Counted from the first letter of the stretch, positions 17,170 to 26,985 are shown. The stretch: 57,978 nt of DNA from CAYNYI01 sp964401455 (GCA_964401455.1 CAYNYI010000004.1:1-57978); one strand, 5' to 3'. The notes: generated by a model not told the origin, from the letters alone. Numbers and translations: made by a program.

Positions 17170-19256
17170 TTATCTCCCACAGAGTTGATATATTTTTTCA
17201 TATCCGCATTAAGTCCAGATTCTGAACACTTCTCAAAGTATTTGCGGGCTGTGGAGCAATCTTCCCTTATATCACAGTAAAATCTTCCAAGCCAAAAATT
17301 CGCCTCAGTATCTGCGGAATTCATAGATACCGCTTTTTTAAGCGCGTAAAGCCCGTCCGCGATCATCCTGTTTTTTTTTTCTACATTCCTGCTTGTGAGC
17401 ATACCGTAATAGGCCTTACCAAGCGCAAGCAGCATATCAAAATCATCGCCGTTTTGTTTTATATAATTACCGGCCTTGAGAGCCGCGACATCATTCCAGC
17501 CTATAGTTAAACATTTTTCTACAAGGACCAGATGGTATTCAGAATTTCCGGGGTTTCGCCTGACAACCTCCTCATAAAGATCGATGGCCTGTTCCTTCTT
17601 ACCCATCTTCAGAAAAGCGTTTCCTGCTTTAAGACGCAGTTCATCACTTTCCGGCCTGATACCGAGCATTCTGAAATAAATTTCCACAGCTTTGGTATAT
17701 TTCTGGTCGGCAAGATAAATCTCGGCCATCTTTCCCAAAGCGTAAAAGTCCTCATTGCGGTATTGAAGATAGTCGTTGAAATAATCTGACGCCTTTTTAT
17801 TATTACCGGAAAGAAAATACGCGGTACCTATATTAAGTTTAAGTTTAAGATTTTCAGGATCGTACCTTGCCGCTTTTGAATAATATTTCAGGGCCTTTTT
17901 ATATTCTCCTTTTTCCAGGAATATTGAACCGATACCCATATATGCCGAGGAGTTAGCGGGATCCGAGTCAATAGCTTTTTTATAGGCGGAAAGAGCGGAG
18001 TCAGGCATATCCTGCTTATAAAATATCAGCCCCTTATTGGCGTATTCCCCGGCAAGTGTACTGTCGAGAAAAAGCGCGTTTCTGACAGCCAGCAGGGCTT
18101 TGGCATACTGACCGGTAATAATGTGTACCACGGCCATATTGCTGTATGCAGGAATATATGTTGGATCGTCACCGGTTAGATCCCGGTAAATCTGAAGAGC
18201 CTCTCTGTAATTTCCTATTCCACGAAGCGCATTGGCCAAAAGGCACCTGTATTCAGAATTTCCGGGAGCTATTGCTATTAGTTTGCGCAAAGGCGTAACT
18301 GCTTTTTGGCTGTCATTGTTTTTGAGATAATTCAAACCGAGATAATAATAAAACTCAAGAGAAGAGGGTGACCGCTCCAGACACTTCATGAAAGCGGCCG
18401 AAGCGAGAGAATAGCTTTCAAGCGCGGAGTAGCTGCGGGCAATTTCTTTAAGTATGTAGAGTTCGTTTTTACCGTGGAGTTTTAAGCGGCCGATATTTGA
18501 CTTTATCTCCTCCGGCTTACCGAAACTTATCAGATATTCGCTTCTCGCGATATCCGCATGTATGCCTCCGCCGTATTTTGCAGCCATCTTAATCGCGTCT
18601 GAGGCTTTATCTTTTTGCCCGGTTACAACATAAGCGGCCGCGGCTTTTGACCATGCCAAAGAGAAACCGTTGTCCAGGACAAGCGCTCTTTCAAAAGCAT
18701 AAATTCCCTTATTGTATTCTTTGCGGGCTATAAAACCGCATGCGCGGCTGAATGAGGCATATGATTTGTCTTTTTCTGTTATCTTTTCAAGAAAGGCTTT
18801 TTCTCCCGGGCCGTCCCTTGGAATCCCCAGGCTGTCTGCCAGAGAAGAAAAGACCAGCATCATTACAGTCTGCGCATTCTTATCCGAAGCAGCTATACGG
18901 CCGGGAGCTTTTGTACTGTCATCTGTCGCGGACACATTTAGGACCAGCTGATACTGTTCGCCGGAAGACTTTTCCCAGGCCGCGCTTACAATATAGTCAA
19001 TTGAAAGATTTTCTTCGAGAAAGGAAGGAGATAAAGAAATATCCCGAATATCTCTTAGAATCTCTCTCTCATTATAGCGTGTAAGATGAGCACCCTCAAG
19101 AAATCCGAAGGACCGGTCGAAATACTCTTCCGCGGCTGAGATAAGCCAGCTGTTCTTATCAAGTCCGGTATTATTCTGGGGCCTCTCAAAAAAAATCCCG
19201 GTTATACCGAAGGCGGTCCCGCATAAAAAAAACAGAACGGGAATAAGAATTCGCAT
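17166..19256 (-). CDS. Secreted/periplasmic TPR-repeat protein
   Basis: The 696-residue product has a signal peptide (MRILIPVLFFLCGTAFG), an N-terminal alpha/beta region to about 150 of no recognised family, then at least a dozen tetratricopeptide repeats to the C-terminus (for example AYMGIGSIFLEKGEYKKALK and repeated A..Y..P patterns). TPR arrays act as protein-binding scaffolds, probably in the periplasm or on the inner face of the outer membrane; the partner is unknown. It sits 2 nt after folD with GGAG before the ATG, and its stop overlaps the CTG start of the beta-helix gene, so a role together with the secreted proteins is plausible. Confidence 0.82.
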   Translation of the reverse strand: MRILIPVLFFLCGTAFGITGIFFERPQNNTGLDKNSWLISAAEEYFDRSFGFLEGAHLTRYNEREILRDIRDISLSPSFLEENLSIDYIVSAAWEKSSGEQYQLVLNVSATDDSTKAPGRIAASDKNAQTVMMLVFSSLADSLGIPRDGPGEKAFLEKITEKDKSYASFSRACGFIARKEYNKGIYAFERALVLDNGFSLAWSKAAAAYVVTGQKDKASDAIKMAAKYGGGIHADIARSEYLISFGKPEEIKSNIGRLKLHGKNELYILKEIARSYSALESYSLASAAFMKCLERSPSSLEFYYYLGLNYLKNNDSQKAVTPLRKLIAIAPGNSEYRCLLANALRGIGNYREALQIYRDLTGDDPTYIPAYSNMAVVHIITGQYAKALLAVRNALFLDSTLAGEYANKGLIFYKQDMPDSALSAYKKAIDSDPANSSAYMGIGSIFLEKGEYKKALKYYSKAARYDPENLKLKLNIGTAYFLSGNNKKASDYFNDYLQYRNEDFYALGKMAEIYLADQKYTKAVEIYFRMLGIRPESDELRLKAGNAFLKMGKKEQAIDLYEEVVRRNPGNSEYHLVLVEKCLTIGWNDVAALKAGNYIKQNGDDFDMLLALGKAYYGMLTSRNVEKKNRMIADGLYALKKAVSMNSADTEANFWLGRFYCDIREDCSTARKYFEKCSESGLNADMKKYINSVGDN

Positions 19257-19258
19257 TA

Positions 19259-20143
19259 TCAGGCTCCGTTCTGAGAAGCAGCCGCCTTTACAGTATTGCT
19301 AAGAAGCATCGCAATAGTCATGGGACCGACGCCTCCCGGTACAGGGGTAATGTATGACGCTTTTTCAGAAACTTTATCAAAATCTACGTCACCGCAAAGC
19401 CTGTACCCTTTCTTTTTTGACGGATCTGTAACACGGTTCATCCCGACATCAATAACAATAGCGCCTTCTTTTATCATATCTTCAGTAATTGTATCCGGCC
19501 GGCCTGCGGCAACTATCAGGATATCAGCGGTCCGGGTAAAAAACGCGGGGTCTTTTGTTCCTGTGTGCACGATTGTAACAGTGGAATTCGCTCCGGAAGC
19601 TTTCTGAAGCATAATATTGGCCATGGGCTTACCCACGATATTCGATCGTCCAACAACAACAACATGTTTCCCGGCAGTTTCTATTCCGGTGCGAACAAGC
19701 ATTTCTTTTATGCCCGCGGGAGTACAGGGTAAAAGACAGTCTTCACCGATTACCATACGTCCGGTATTTACAGGATGAAACCCGTCAACATCTTTTTCCG
19801 GAGAAATCCTGTTGAACATTTTCTTCTCATCAAGATGCGACGCTAAAGGGGATTGTACGAGGATACCATGAACATTTCTGTCGGCATTCAGATTATCTAT
19901 AAGATCAAGAAGTTCGGACTCCTTTGTCTCTGCGCCGAGTTTATAGGTTTTTTCTTTTATCCCGGCTTTCTCACAGGCCCGGCCCTTGTTTCTGACATAT
20001 ACTTCAGAAGCCGGATCATTGCCCACAAGAATAACATTCAGGCAAGGCTCAATTCCTTTGTTCTTCAGGCCGGAGGCGAAGGCGGAGGCTTCAGCCCTGA
20101 CCTTTTCCGACATCTCCTTGCCATTAATTAAAATCGCGCTCAT
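19259..20143 (-). CDS. folD: Bifunctional methylenetetrahydrofolate dehydrogenase/cyclohydrolase
   Basis: The 294-residue enzyme interconverts methylene-THF, methenyl-THF and formyl-THF using NADP, in cytoplasmic one-carbon metabolism. Family signatures are clear: the catalytic Tyr/Lys region (YVRNKGRACEKAGI), QSPLASHLDE, DVDGFHP, the loop VGRSNIVGKPMANI and the C-terminal PVPGGVGPMTIAML. Length matches the family. A strong Shine-Dalgarno (AAGGAGG) lies 4 nt before the ATG. It lies between ymdB (31 nt) and the TPR gene (2 nt) on the same strand. Confidence 0.97.
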   Translation of the reverse strand: MSAILINGKEMSEKVRAEASAFASGLKNKGIEPCLNVILVGNDPASEVYVRNKGRACEKAGIKEKTYKLGAETKESELLDLIDNLNADRNVHGILVQSPLASHLDEKKMFNRISPEKDVDGFHPVNTGRMVIGEDCLLPCTPAGIKEMLVRTGIETAGKHVVVVGRSNIVGKPMANIMLQKASGANSTVTIVHTGTKDPAFFTRTADILIVAAGRPDTITEDMIKEGAIVIDVGMNRVTDPSKKKGYRLCGDVDFDKVSEKASYITPVPGGVGPMTIAMLLSNTVKAAASQNGA

Positions 20144-20174
20144 TATACCTCCTTATCCGAAAAAGAACCCGCGT

Positions 20175-20960
20175 TCAGCATTCTATGCTGATCTTCTGTA
20201 TATCCAAGGCTTTCCCGGTTTCAGGATCAGCCTCTATAATGACGCCGCAAAAGATGGTATCACCCGAAGCCGGCTCATATTTTACCGGGGACTCGTATAA
20301 AAATTTCCTGATAATGATATCTTTTTTTACACCTATTACCGAATTTCTGGAACCTGTCATTCCGGCATCGGTAATATAGGCCGTTCCATTAGGAAGTATG
20401 CAGGCATCATCCGTCATAACATGGGTATGGGTACCCAGAACAGCGGTAACCCTGCCGTCAAGATAATGTCCGAGCGCTATTTTTTCTGAAGTGGCTTCGG
20501 CATGGAAATCCGCGATAATAATCGGGGTCTTTTTTTTAATTTGCTCGATAAGCTTGTCAGCCTTTCTGAAGGGGCAGTCTATAGGAAACATATAAACCCT
20601 TCCCTGAAGGTTCATAACACCGGCTTTGGTTTCATCAATGCCAGTGAAAATGTAGGAACCTTTTCCGGGGTTTCCCTCCGGATAATTGGCAGGCCGGATG
20701 ACCCTGCAGTCCGGATTGTTATCGAATTCATATATGATATCACGGTTATCCCAGATATGATTACCGCTGGTAACAACATCAACTCCGTATGAGCGAAGCT
20801 TTCCGAGAAGGTTCCGCGTAAGCCCTCGGCCCCCGGCGGTATTCTCACCGTTTGCTATACATAAATCAATACCGTACTCTTCGCGTAGCGGTTTAATTAT
20901 TTCTGAGGCGGCACGTCTGCCGTCTGAGCCGTAGATGTCCCCGACAAAAAGAATTTTCAA
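20175..20960 (-). CDS. ymdB: YmdB-family metallophosphoesterase
   Basis: The 261-residue protein is a YmdB-type (TIGR00282) phosphodiesterase, with the metal-binding motifs GDIYG (7-11), NGENTAGG, SGNHIWDN, DFHAEATSEK and GTHTHV. YmdB of Bacillus hydrolyses cyclic nucleotides and influences biofilm and RNase Y-dependent expression. The gene follows rny by 22 nt here, the same pairing seen in many bacteria. The start is TTG at 20960 with a GGCGGA element upstream; no in-frame ATG would preserve the N-terminal strand and GDIYG motif. Confidence 0.94.
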   Translation of the reverse strand: MKILFVGDIYGSDGRRAASEIIKPLREEYGIDLCIANGENTAGGRGLTRNLLGKLRSYGVDVVTSGNHIWDNRDIIYEFDNNPDCRVIRPANYPEGNPGKGSYIFTGIDETKAGVMNLQGRVYMFPIDCPFRKADKLIEQIKKKTPIIIADFHAEATSEKIALGHYLDGRVTAVLGTHTHVMTDDACILPNGTAYITDAGMTGSRNSVIGVKKDIIIRKFLYESPVKYEPASGDTIFCGVIIEADPETGKALDIQKISIEC

Positions 20961-20982
20961 ATTTTACAGTCCGCCTTTTTGT

Positions 20983-22542
20983 TTATTTAGCATATCCGAC
21001 AAATCTGGTTTCCCTTACAACAGTCACTTTAATCTGTCCCGGATATTCCATCTCATTCTGGACCTTTTCAGTCAACTGAGACACGAGATTTTCACAGTGC
21101 GCATCATCAAGTTGATCCGGTTCCACTATGCAGCGGACTTCTCTTCCGGCCTGGATAGCGTATGATTTATTGACACCCCTGAAAGAATCGGCAATCTCTT
21201 CGAGCTTTTCAAGCCTCTTGATGTAAGTCGAAAGGGTTTCGCGGCGCGCGCCGGGTCTCGTACTGGAAATCGTGTCGGCGGCCTGAACGAGTATGGGATA
21301 AACTGAAGTTGCCTCGACGTCTTCATGGTGTGCCTCTATGCAGTTTACGATTATGGCATTCTCCCCGTTTTTCTCTGCCAGCCTGGCGCCTAACTCGGAA
21401 TGGGTGCCTTCTGAATCGCGGTCTATGGCCTTTCCGATATCGTGCAGAAGCCCGGCACGTTTGGCCAACTTGGTATCAAGAGAGAGCTCCGCGGCAAGCA
21501 TCTCGGTAATAACAGCTACTTCCAAACTGTGCTGAAGGACATTCTGACCGTATGAGGTACGAAATTTCAGTTTTCCGAGGCAATTGATAATCTTTGAGGA
21601 CAAGCCGTGAACATTCATATCGTAGGCAGTCTGTTTTCCTGTCTCAACGATATCTTTTTCAACCTCATTTTCTGCCTTTTTAACCAGTTCCTCTATCCGG
21701 GCCGGATGTATGCGGCCGTCTTCAATAAGCTTCTCCATAGTAACTCTGGCAACTTCGCGCCTGACCGGGTCAAAACCGGACATAATGACAGCTTCAGGAG
21801 TGTCGTCAACAATTACATCAACACCTGTCGCTTCTTCGAAAGCACGAATATTACGGCCCTCTCGTCCGATTATCCGTCCCTTCATCTCATCACCGGGGAG
21901 GTGCACAACAGAAACCGTGGTTTCGATAGTCTGCTCGGCCGCGCTTCTCTGTATGGCCTGAACAAGAACTTTCTTGGCTTCCTTGTCGGCCTCCTCTTTA
22001 GCACGGTCTTTCATTTCTTTAATTATCTGGGCACATTCAAGCCTCGCGCGTGACTCAAGATTCTCCTTCAGCTGTCTGACAGCTTCTTCCTGAGTAAGTC
22101 CGGAAATTTTCTCAAGTTTTTCATTCTGAATGGCTATTGTCTTTTCAAGGTCCTCGTCTTTAAGACGGAGGGTTTTCTCTCTCGAGGCCAGAAGAGCTTC
22201 TTTGGAGGAAATCTCATTAACCCTTTTCTCAATGACTTCAGCTTTTTTAAGAAGATCAGACTCTTTCTGCTTTAGCTCCTTGGCGTCTTCATTGATTTTA
22301 GATATTCTTTTCTGAGACTCCCTGTCAAAATCAGATTTTTTTTGAAACCACTCATCTTTTACTTCAAGAAGCTTGGATTTTTTCTCTATTTCCGCCTCAA
22401 CTGAAGCTTTGGATATTATGGCCTCGGCTTTAACCGAAGCGTCTTTTATCACATTGTTGCCCTTCAGGCGGTTTATTACTACCACTATTAGCATTCCGGC
22501 TATAAAGCAGAATACCGGAAGCGCGATAAATAACAGGTTCAT
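20983..22542 (-). CDS. rny: Ribonuclease Y
   Basis: The 519-residue membrane-anchored endoribonuclease begins mRNA decay. It shows an N-terminal membrane helix (2-24), a long charged coiled coil (25-200), a KH RNA-binding domain (GRIIGREGRNIRAFE) and an HD domain with LLHDIGKA and ..EAHHEDVE.., ending in a conserved C-terminal extension. Length agrees with the family (about 520). The ATG at 22542 has GAAAGGA 9 nt upstream and directly follows the terminator-like T-run of the 6S-like RNA, so it may be expressed by read-through or from a TATAAT just before the start. Confidence 0.97.
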   Translation of the reverse strand: MNLLFIALPVFCFIAGMLIVVVINRLKGNNVIKDASVKAEAIISKASVEAEIEKKSKLLEVKDEWFQKKSDFDRESQKRISKINEDAKELKQKESDLLKKAEVIEKRVNEISSKEALLASREKTLRLKDEDLEKTIAIQNEKLEKISGLTQEEAVRQLKENLESRARLECAQIIKEMKDRAKEEADKEAKKVLVQAIQRSAAEQTIETTVSVVHLPGDEMKGRIIGREGRNIRAFEEATGVDVIVDDTPEAVIMSGFDPVRREVARVTMEKLIEDGRIHPARIEELVKKAENEVEKDIVETGKQTAYDMNVHGLSSKIINCLGKLKFRTSYGQNVLQHSLEVAVITEMLAAELSLDTKLAKRAGLLHDIGKAIDRDSEGTHSELGARLAEKNGENAIIVNCIEAHHEDVEATSVYPILVQAADTISSTRPGARRETLSTYIKRLEKLEEIADSFRGVNKSYAIQAGREVRCIVEPDQLDDAHCENLVSQLTEKVQNEMEYPGQIKVTVVRETRFVGYAK

Positions 22543-22560
22543 TTTATTATATCCTTTCTT

Positions 22561-22739
22561 AAAAAAAAACCCGCTGATCCGTTGGACATTGTTAAAATTT
22601 TGTGCCTCTTTTTTCTAATAATGGGCGTTCCCCCGGACAGCTTGCGGATCCTTCAAAGAAGGCGCACGCTCACTGCCCAAAATAAAACTCCCCAGGCTTC
22701 AATGTAGGACAAAATTTAACAAATACGGAATCAGCGGGT
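22561..22739 (-). ncRNA. ssrS: 6S-like regulatory RNA
   Basis: The 214-nt gap between zapA and rny can fold into one long rod. ACCCGCTGAT at its 5' end pairs with ATCAGCGGGT at its 3' end; after a bulge CCGT pairs with ACGG, then TGTTAAATTTTGT pairs with ACAAAATTTTAACA with one bulged base. Beyond these lies a large mostly unpaired bubble, then a terminal arm closed by GGGC/GCCC with a CCTTC-TTT-GAAGG hairpin. A run of nine T follows the 3' arm. About 170-180 nt, a closed rod with a central bubble, and position just after zapA are the hallmarks of 6S RNA, which binds RNA polymerase holoenzyme in stationary phase. Identification rests on structure and synteny, not a covariance search. Confidence 0.7.
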
Positions 22740-22756
22740 ACTGATAATATATTTTC

Positions 22757-23047
22757 TCAGATAGCGGGTTCTTCCAGCTTGGAATGAACTTCCTCTACCT
22801 TTTTCTTTAAAAGATCAATATATGCTTCACGATCTTCACATTCTTTCCGAAGCGTAAACAATTCTCCGGCAATATTCAAAGCAGTATAAATCGCAACCTG
22901 GTATCTTTCAATCCGATCCGGCGCGGATTTCTCCATTTCACGAATTTTTTTATCTACAAAATCCGCAACCATGGAAATTTCCTCTTCTCCGGCATCTCCT
23001 CTCAGGGAGAACTCTTCTCCCGCTATAAATTTTTTCAGGCTGGCCAA
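22757..23047 (-). CDS. zapA: Cell division protein ZapA
   Basis: The 96-residue protein has the ZapA arrangement: a small N-terminal beta region with the FSLRGDAGEEEI segment, the VADFVDKKIREME helix, and a C-terminal coiled coil with a YQVAIYTALNIAGEL helix. ZapA binds FtsZ filaments and bundles them at the division site. The start is TTG at 23047 with AGGGGA 8 nt upstream. It is followed by the 6S-like RNA on the same strand and preceded by its own promoter, so it seems to open a transcription unit separate from pheT. Confidence 0.85.
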   Translation of the reverse strand: MASLKKFIAGEEFSLRGDAGEEEISMVADFVDKKIREMEKSAPDRIERYQVAIYTALNIAGELFTLRKECEDREAYIDLLKKKVEEVHSKLEEPAI

Positions 23048-23133
23048 ATTATTCCCCTGCTCTATTAGAAAGCATATTGTATCTGTTTATTCTGTCCGTT
23101 ATCTTTCTTTTTCTGTTAGTAAGCTTGTTATAA

Positions 23134-23162
23134 TATATATTTTATTTTATCCCGTTTTTCAA
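23134..23162 (-). promoter_or_regulatory. Probable zapA promoter
   Basis: On the minus strand TTGAAA (23162-23157), 17 bp, then TATATA (23139-23134). It lies in the 147-nt gap between pheT and zapA, about 90 nt before the TTG start. Confidence 0.45.
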
Positions 23163-23194
23163 GTAAAACACCTGAAAATTTATTTTTCTTAAAA

Positions 23195-25576
23195 TTATCT
23201 TAATTCCGCCCCGAATTTTTCTCTGGCCGCGAGAATTATCTTTTCAGAAATACTGTCTATTTCTGACTCTTTGAGGGTTTTTTCGCCCGATCTTATCCTG
23301 ACATTCAAAGAAATACTCTTTTTTCCGGTCCCAAGATTCTCTCCTCTGTAAATATCAAACAATAAGACTTCCTCTATCAGCGTATCAATACCCCGGATTA
23401 ATTCAATTATAGCTCCCGCGGCCGCATTCTCATCCATAACAAAAGAAAAATCCCTCTGCGAAGACTGAAACCTGGAAACAGGTTTGTAATAAACTTCATT
23501 CCGGGAAACAAAAGACAATTCCTCTGCGTAAAGGGTAAAGACCGCCGCCTTTTCGTCTATTCCGTATTCTTCGAGCAATCCTGAATTAACTTCGCCTAAT
23601 TCGCCGATTAAAGTCTTTCCGGAATATATCTTCTGACCAAAGCCCCACGGGAAATCGGTATTCACAAATTTTATTTTTTTTGCGCGGCATCGTTGGAGAA
23701 ATCTCTCAACCGAACCTTTCGCGGTATAAAAGTCATGCATCATATCCGGATTTTTCCAGTCGGCCGGATAAACTCTGCCCGTAACACATCCCGCGATAAC
23801 CGATGTCTCCTCCGGTTGTTTTCCACTGTCCTTTTCGTAGAGATAAACACGTCCGGATTCAAATATCATTACGTCGGCAGTTCCGCGGTTTCGGTTGTTT
23901 CTGATTATATTCAAGAGTGACGGAAGGAGGGAAGGCCGTAAAACGCTCATACCCGGACTACCAGGGTTAAGAAGACTCACAAGGCCTTCGGAATTACCCG
24001 TCAAAGCGCATTCTTCCGGAGATATCAGAGAATTTGTCAATACCTCGCAGAAACCCTCTCCCCTGAAAAATTCCCGCGCTTCTGATTCCGGTGTCTTACT
24101 TTCGTCCGGAACAAGAGAATAAGGAATACGGAAGCCGTCAGGTGTATTAATATTATTATAACCGTAGATTCTGGCGATTTCCTCCGCGAGATCGGCTTCC
24201 CGGGTTATATCGAAACTTCGAAAAGAAGGAACAACTACCTTCAAAACGTTTTTATGTTCTTCACAGGTAAAATAAAGCGATTCCAAAATCCCTTTGATTT
24301 CCGATGTTTTAAGTCCGGTACCCAGAAGTCTGTTGATATATTCTGTCCGAAGATCTATTACGGGGCAGGGTCTTTCTGACGGGTATTCATCAACGGCCCC
24401 GGAAAAAACTTCTCCCCCGGCCAGTTCGGCTATTAATGAAGCTGCCCTGTCGAGCGCCACCGGTGTGTTTTCCCAATCAACCCCGCGCTCAAACCTGTAT
24501 GACGACTCAGTGGAAACGCCTAATTTTCTTGATGTAAGCCTTACGGTTACAGGGTTAAAAAAGGCCGATTCCAAAAGGACATCGGTTGTATTGTCTGTAA
24601 CCTCGGAATCGAGACCGCCGATTATCCCGGCAAGAGCCACCGGCCCCTGCCCGTCACAGATGAGAAGGTCGGCGCTTCTTAATATATGCTTTTGACCGTC
24701 AAGAGCGGTAAATTTTTCTCCTTCAAAGGCTTTTCTGACATTTATCCGTGAATCACGTATATTTGAATAATCGAATGCATGAAGAGGCTGTCCGGTTTCC
24801 AGCATAACGTAATTTGTTATATCAACTATATTATTGATAGCTCGCAACCCCGCAGACTCCAGTCTTTTAACCATCCATTCCGGAGAAGGAGCGGGTTTGA
24901 CCCCCTTGATAAAACGGGCAGTGTATCTTGGACAGTCATCAGGCGCTTCAATATTAACACTTATTTTTTCGGTTGTTTTCTGAGCGCTTTTTTTAAGATC
25001 GGTTTCCGGAATCCTCAAACCGCCGCCAAGACGCGCGTTGATCTCTCTGGCAAGGCCGATTACAGATAGACAATCCGGCCTGTTGGGAAGGACAGCGAGT
25101 TCAAGTACCGGAGACACACCGATGACCTCAGCACTAACAGGAACTCCTATAGGTGTATCCGGAGAAAGGACCATTATTCCCGAAGATTTTTCAGCAAGCC
25201 CTAACTCTTCGAGAGAACAAATCATTCCCCGTGACTCGACACCTCTTATTTTAGCTTTTTTAATCTTAAGACCGACCGGGAGTTCTGTACCTTCGGGGGC
25301 AAAAATGATTTTTTGTCCCGACGCGGCATTCGGCGCTCCGCAGACTATCTCCAGGATACCGTCTCCGGTATCGACACTGCAGATACTTAATCTGTCCGCG
25401 CCCGGATGCTGTTTTTTTTCGATTATTTCCGCGGTAATGAGCCCCGGAACGGGAGAGAACTCTCCGCTCATGCCCTCAAGTTCCAGACCGATATCGGTAT
25501 AGACCGCTCCGATTTCCGAGGCTTTCATTCCTTTTAAATCGGTATAATTTTCAATCCATTCAAGAGAAGCTTTCAT
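23195..25576 (-). CDS. pheT: Phenylalanyl-tRNA synthetase beta subunit
   Basis: The 793-residue beta chain pairs with PheS to charge tRNA-Phe. Visible domains are the EMAP/tRNA-binding fold (about 40-150, with SICSVDTGDGILEIVCGAPN), the B3/B4 editing region (INNIVDITNYVMLETGQPLHAFD), B5, the catalytic-like core and a C-terminal ferredoxin-fold anticodon-binding domain (VSRFQSSQRDFSFVMD onward). Length is normal for the long bacterial form. It follows pheS by 21 nt and is the last gene of the thrS-infC-rpmI-rplT-pheS-pheT series. Confidence 0.97.
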   Translation of the reverse strand: MKASLEWIENYTDLKGMKASEIGAVYTDIGLELEGMSGEFSPVPGLITAEIIEKKQHPGADRLSICSVDTGDGILEIVCGAPNAASGQKIIFAPEGTELPVGLKIKKAKIRGVESRGMICSLEELGLAEKSSGIMVLSPDTPIGVPVSAEVIGVSPVLELAVLPNRPDCLSVIGLAREINARLGGGLRIPETDLKKSAQKTTEKISVNIEAPDDCPRYTARFIKGVKPAPSPEWMVKRLESAGLRAINNIVDITNYVMLETGQPLHAFDYSNIRDSRINVRKAFEGEKFTALDGQKHILRSADLLICDGQGPVALAGIIGGLDSEVTDNTTDVLLESAFFNPVTVRLTSRKLGVSTESSYRFERGVDWENTPVALDRAASLIAELAGGEVFSGAVDEYPSERPCPVIDLRTEYINRLLGTGLKTSEIKGILESLYFTCEEHKNVLKVVVPSFRSFDITREADLAEEIARIYGYNNINTPDGFRIPYSLVPDESKTPESEAREFFRGEGFCEVLTNSLISPEECALTGNSEGLVSLLNPGSPGMSVLRPSLLPSLLNIIRNNRNRGTADVMIFESGRVYLYEKDSGKQPEETSVIAGCVTGRVYPADWKNPDMMHDFYTAKGSVERFLQRCRAKKIKFVNTDFPWGFGQKIYSGKTLIGELGEVNSGLLEEYGIDEKAAVFTLYAEELSFVSRNEVYYKPVSRFQSSQRDFSFVMDENAAAGAIIELIRGIDTLIEEVLLFDIYRGENLGTGKKSISLNVRIRSGEKTLKESEIDSISEKIILAAREKFGAELR

Positions 25577-25597
25577 ATTTTCATACTCATGATTTTT

Positions 25598-26632
25598 TTA
25601 TGCGAACTGTCTGAGAAATCTTACATCATTCTCGAAGAACAGTCTTATATCGTTTATTCTGTGTTTAAGAAGCGCGATTCTCTCAATTCCCATCCCAAAA
25701 GCGAAACCCGAGTACTCCTCGGGGTCTATACCGCCGGCTCTAAGCACATTTGGGTCCACCATGCCGCACCCTCCGATTTCGAGCCAGCCGGAATGCTTGC
25801 ATACCGGACAACCTTTTGAGCCGCATATATAGCATTCGACATCAATCTCGGCGCTCGGCTCGGTAAACGGAAAAAAGCTTGGCCTGAATTTGGTCTTGAC
25901 AGAAGATCCGAAGAAAGACTTAGCGAAATAGTCCATTGTAGCGCGAAGATCGCCGAATGTGACATTTTTATCGATATTAAGCCCCTCAACCTGATGAAAC
26001 ATTACGTAGCTGCGGGAATTAACCTCTTCGTTCCTGTAGACTCTCCCGGGCATAATAGAACGCAGGGGCGGTTTTTGTTTTTCCATAAGACGGATCTGGA
26101 CCGGCGATGTATGAGTGCGAAGGAGCACATCCCCGGTTACATAATATGTATCCTGCATATCGCGCGCGGGATGATGAGGCGGAGTATTAAGAGCTTCGAA
26201 ATTATAATAATCGGTCTCGACTTCCGGCCCCTCGGCTGTGTCAAACCCTATGCCCCGAAAAATCTCCTCTATTCTGTTTTTTATGTTCAGAATCGGATGA
26301 AGGCTTCCGGTAAAAGTTTTTCTTCCCGGAAGGGAGAAATCCATGGCAGAAAGACGTTTTTTTTCTGATTCCGATTTAAGGGCATCGTCTTTTTCATTGA
26401 TAAGACCCTCAAGGAAAGAACGCGCCTCATTGGCCGTCTTACCGGCTGTCCTTTTATCTTCGGGAGAAAGGTCCTTAAGACCTTTCAAAATGGAATTGAG
26501 TTCGCTTTTTCTTGACAGATAAGAAGCACGCAACCCCGCGAGTTCCTCGGCCGATCCGGCTTGGCGGATCTTATTCTCGGCTTCAGTCCTTATCGCAGCG
26601 AGTTTCTTTAGAATTTCGCCGCCGGAAGACAT
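25598..26632 (-). CDS. pheS: Phenylalanyl-tRNA synthetase alpha subunit
   Basis: The 344-residue catalytic subunit has an N-terminal coiled-coil arm (1-90), then a class II core with HPARDMQDTYY, LRTHTSPVQIR, PGRVYRNEEVNSRS and the C-terminal GFAFGMGIERIALL motif 3. It ligates phenylalanine to tRNA-Phe with PheT. The ATG shares one base with the rplT stop (TAATG), so translation is coupled to ribosomal protein L20. Confidence 0.97.
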   Translation of the reverse strand: MSSGGEILKKLAAIRTEAENKIRQAGSAEELAGLRASYLSRKSELNSILKGLKDLSPEDKRTAGKTANEARSFLEGLINEKDDALKSESEKKRLSAMDFSLPGRKTFTGSLHPILNIKNRIEEIFRGIGFDTAEGPEVETDYYNFEALNTPPHHPARDMQDTYYVTGDVLLRTHTSPVQIRLMEKQKPPLRSIMPGRVYRNEEVNSRSYVMFHQVEGLNIDKNVTFGDLRATMDYFAKSFFGSSVKTKFRPSFFPFTEPSAEIDVECYICGSKGCPVCKHSGWLEIGGCGMVDPNVLRAGGIDPEEYSGFAFGMGIERIALLKHRINDIRLFFENDVRFLRQFA

Positions 26633-26985
26633 TAAGCTGCTTTCCCGGCTAATTCCGCCAGGTCGCGAAAAGCAGCGGGATCATTAACAGCTATTTCAGA
26701 AAGCTGTTTTCTGTCAAGCTCGACACCGCTTTTTTTAAGACCGTTCATGAAAACGGAATAAGAAATACCGGACAGTCTGGCCGCGGCATTAATCCTTACG
26801 ATCCAAAGCGAACGGAAATCACGTTTTTTCCGCCGGCGGTCACGGTATTCGTACTTCATTGAACGTTCAACGGCTTCTTTGGCGGTTTTGTAGTTGCTTT
26901 TTCTACGGCCGAAATAACCCTTGGCCTGTTTGATTATTTTATTATGCCGATGCTTTTTGGCGACACTGTTTTTAGCTCTGGGCAT
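26632..26985 (-). CDS. rplT: 50S ribosomal protein L20
   Basis: The 117-residue basic protein matches bL20 over its whole length: MPRAKNSVAKKHRHNKI, AKGYFGRRKSNYKTAKEA, YRDRRRKKRDFRSLWI and NAAARLSGISYS. It binds 23S rRNA early in 50S assembly and in several bacteria represses its own operon. I see no obvious L20 leader in the short gaps of this operon. It lies 19 nt after rpmI. Confidence 0.98.
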   Translation of the reverse strand: MPRAKNSVAKKHRHNKIIKQAKGYFGRRKSNYKTAKEAVERSMKYEYRDRRRKKRDFRSLWIVRINAAARLSGISYSVFMNGLKKSGVELDRKQLSEIAVNDPAAFRDLAELAGKAA

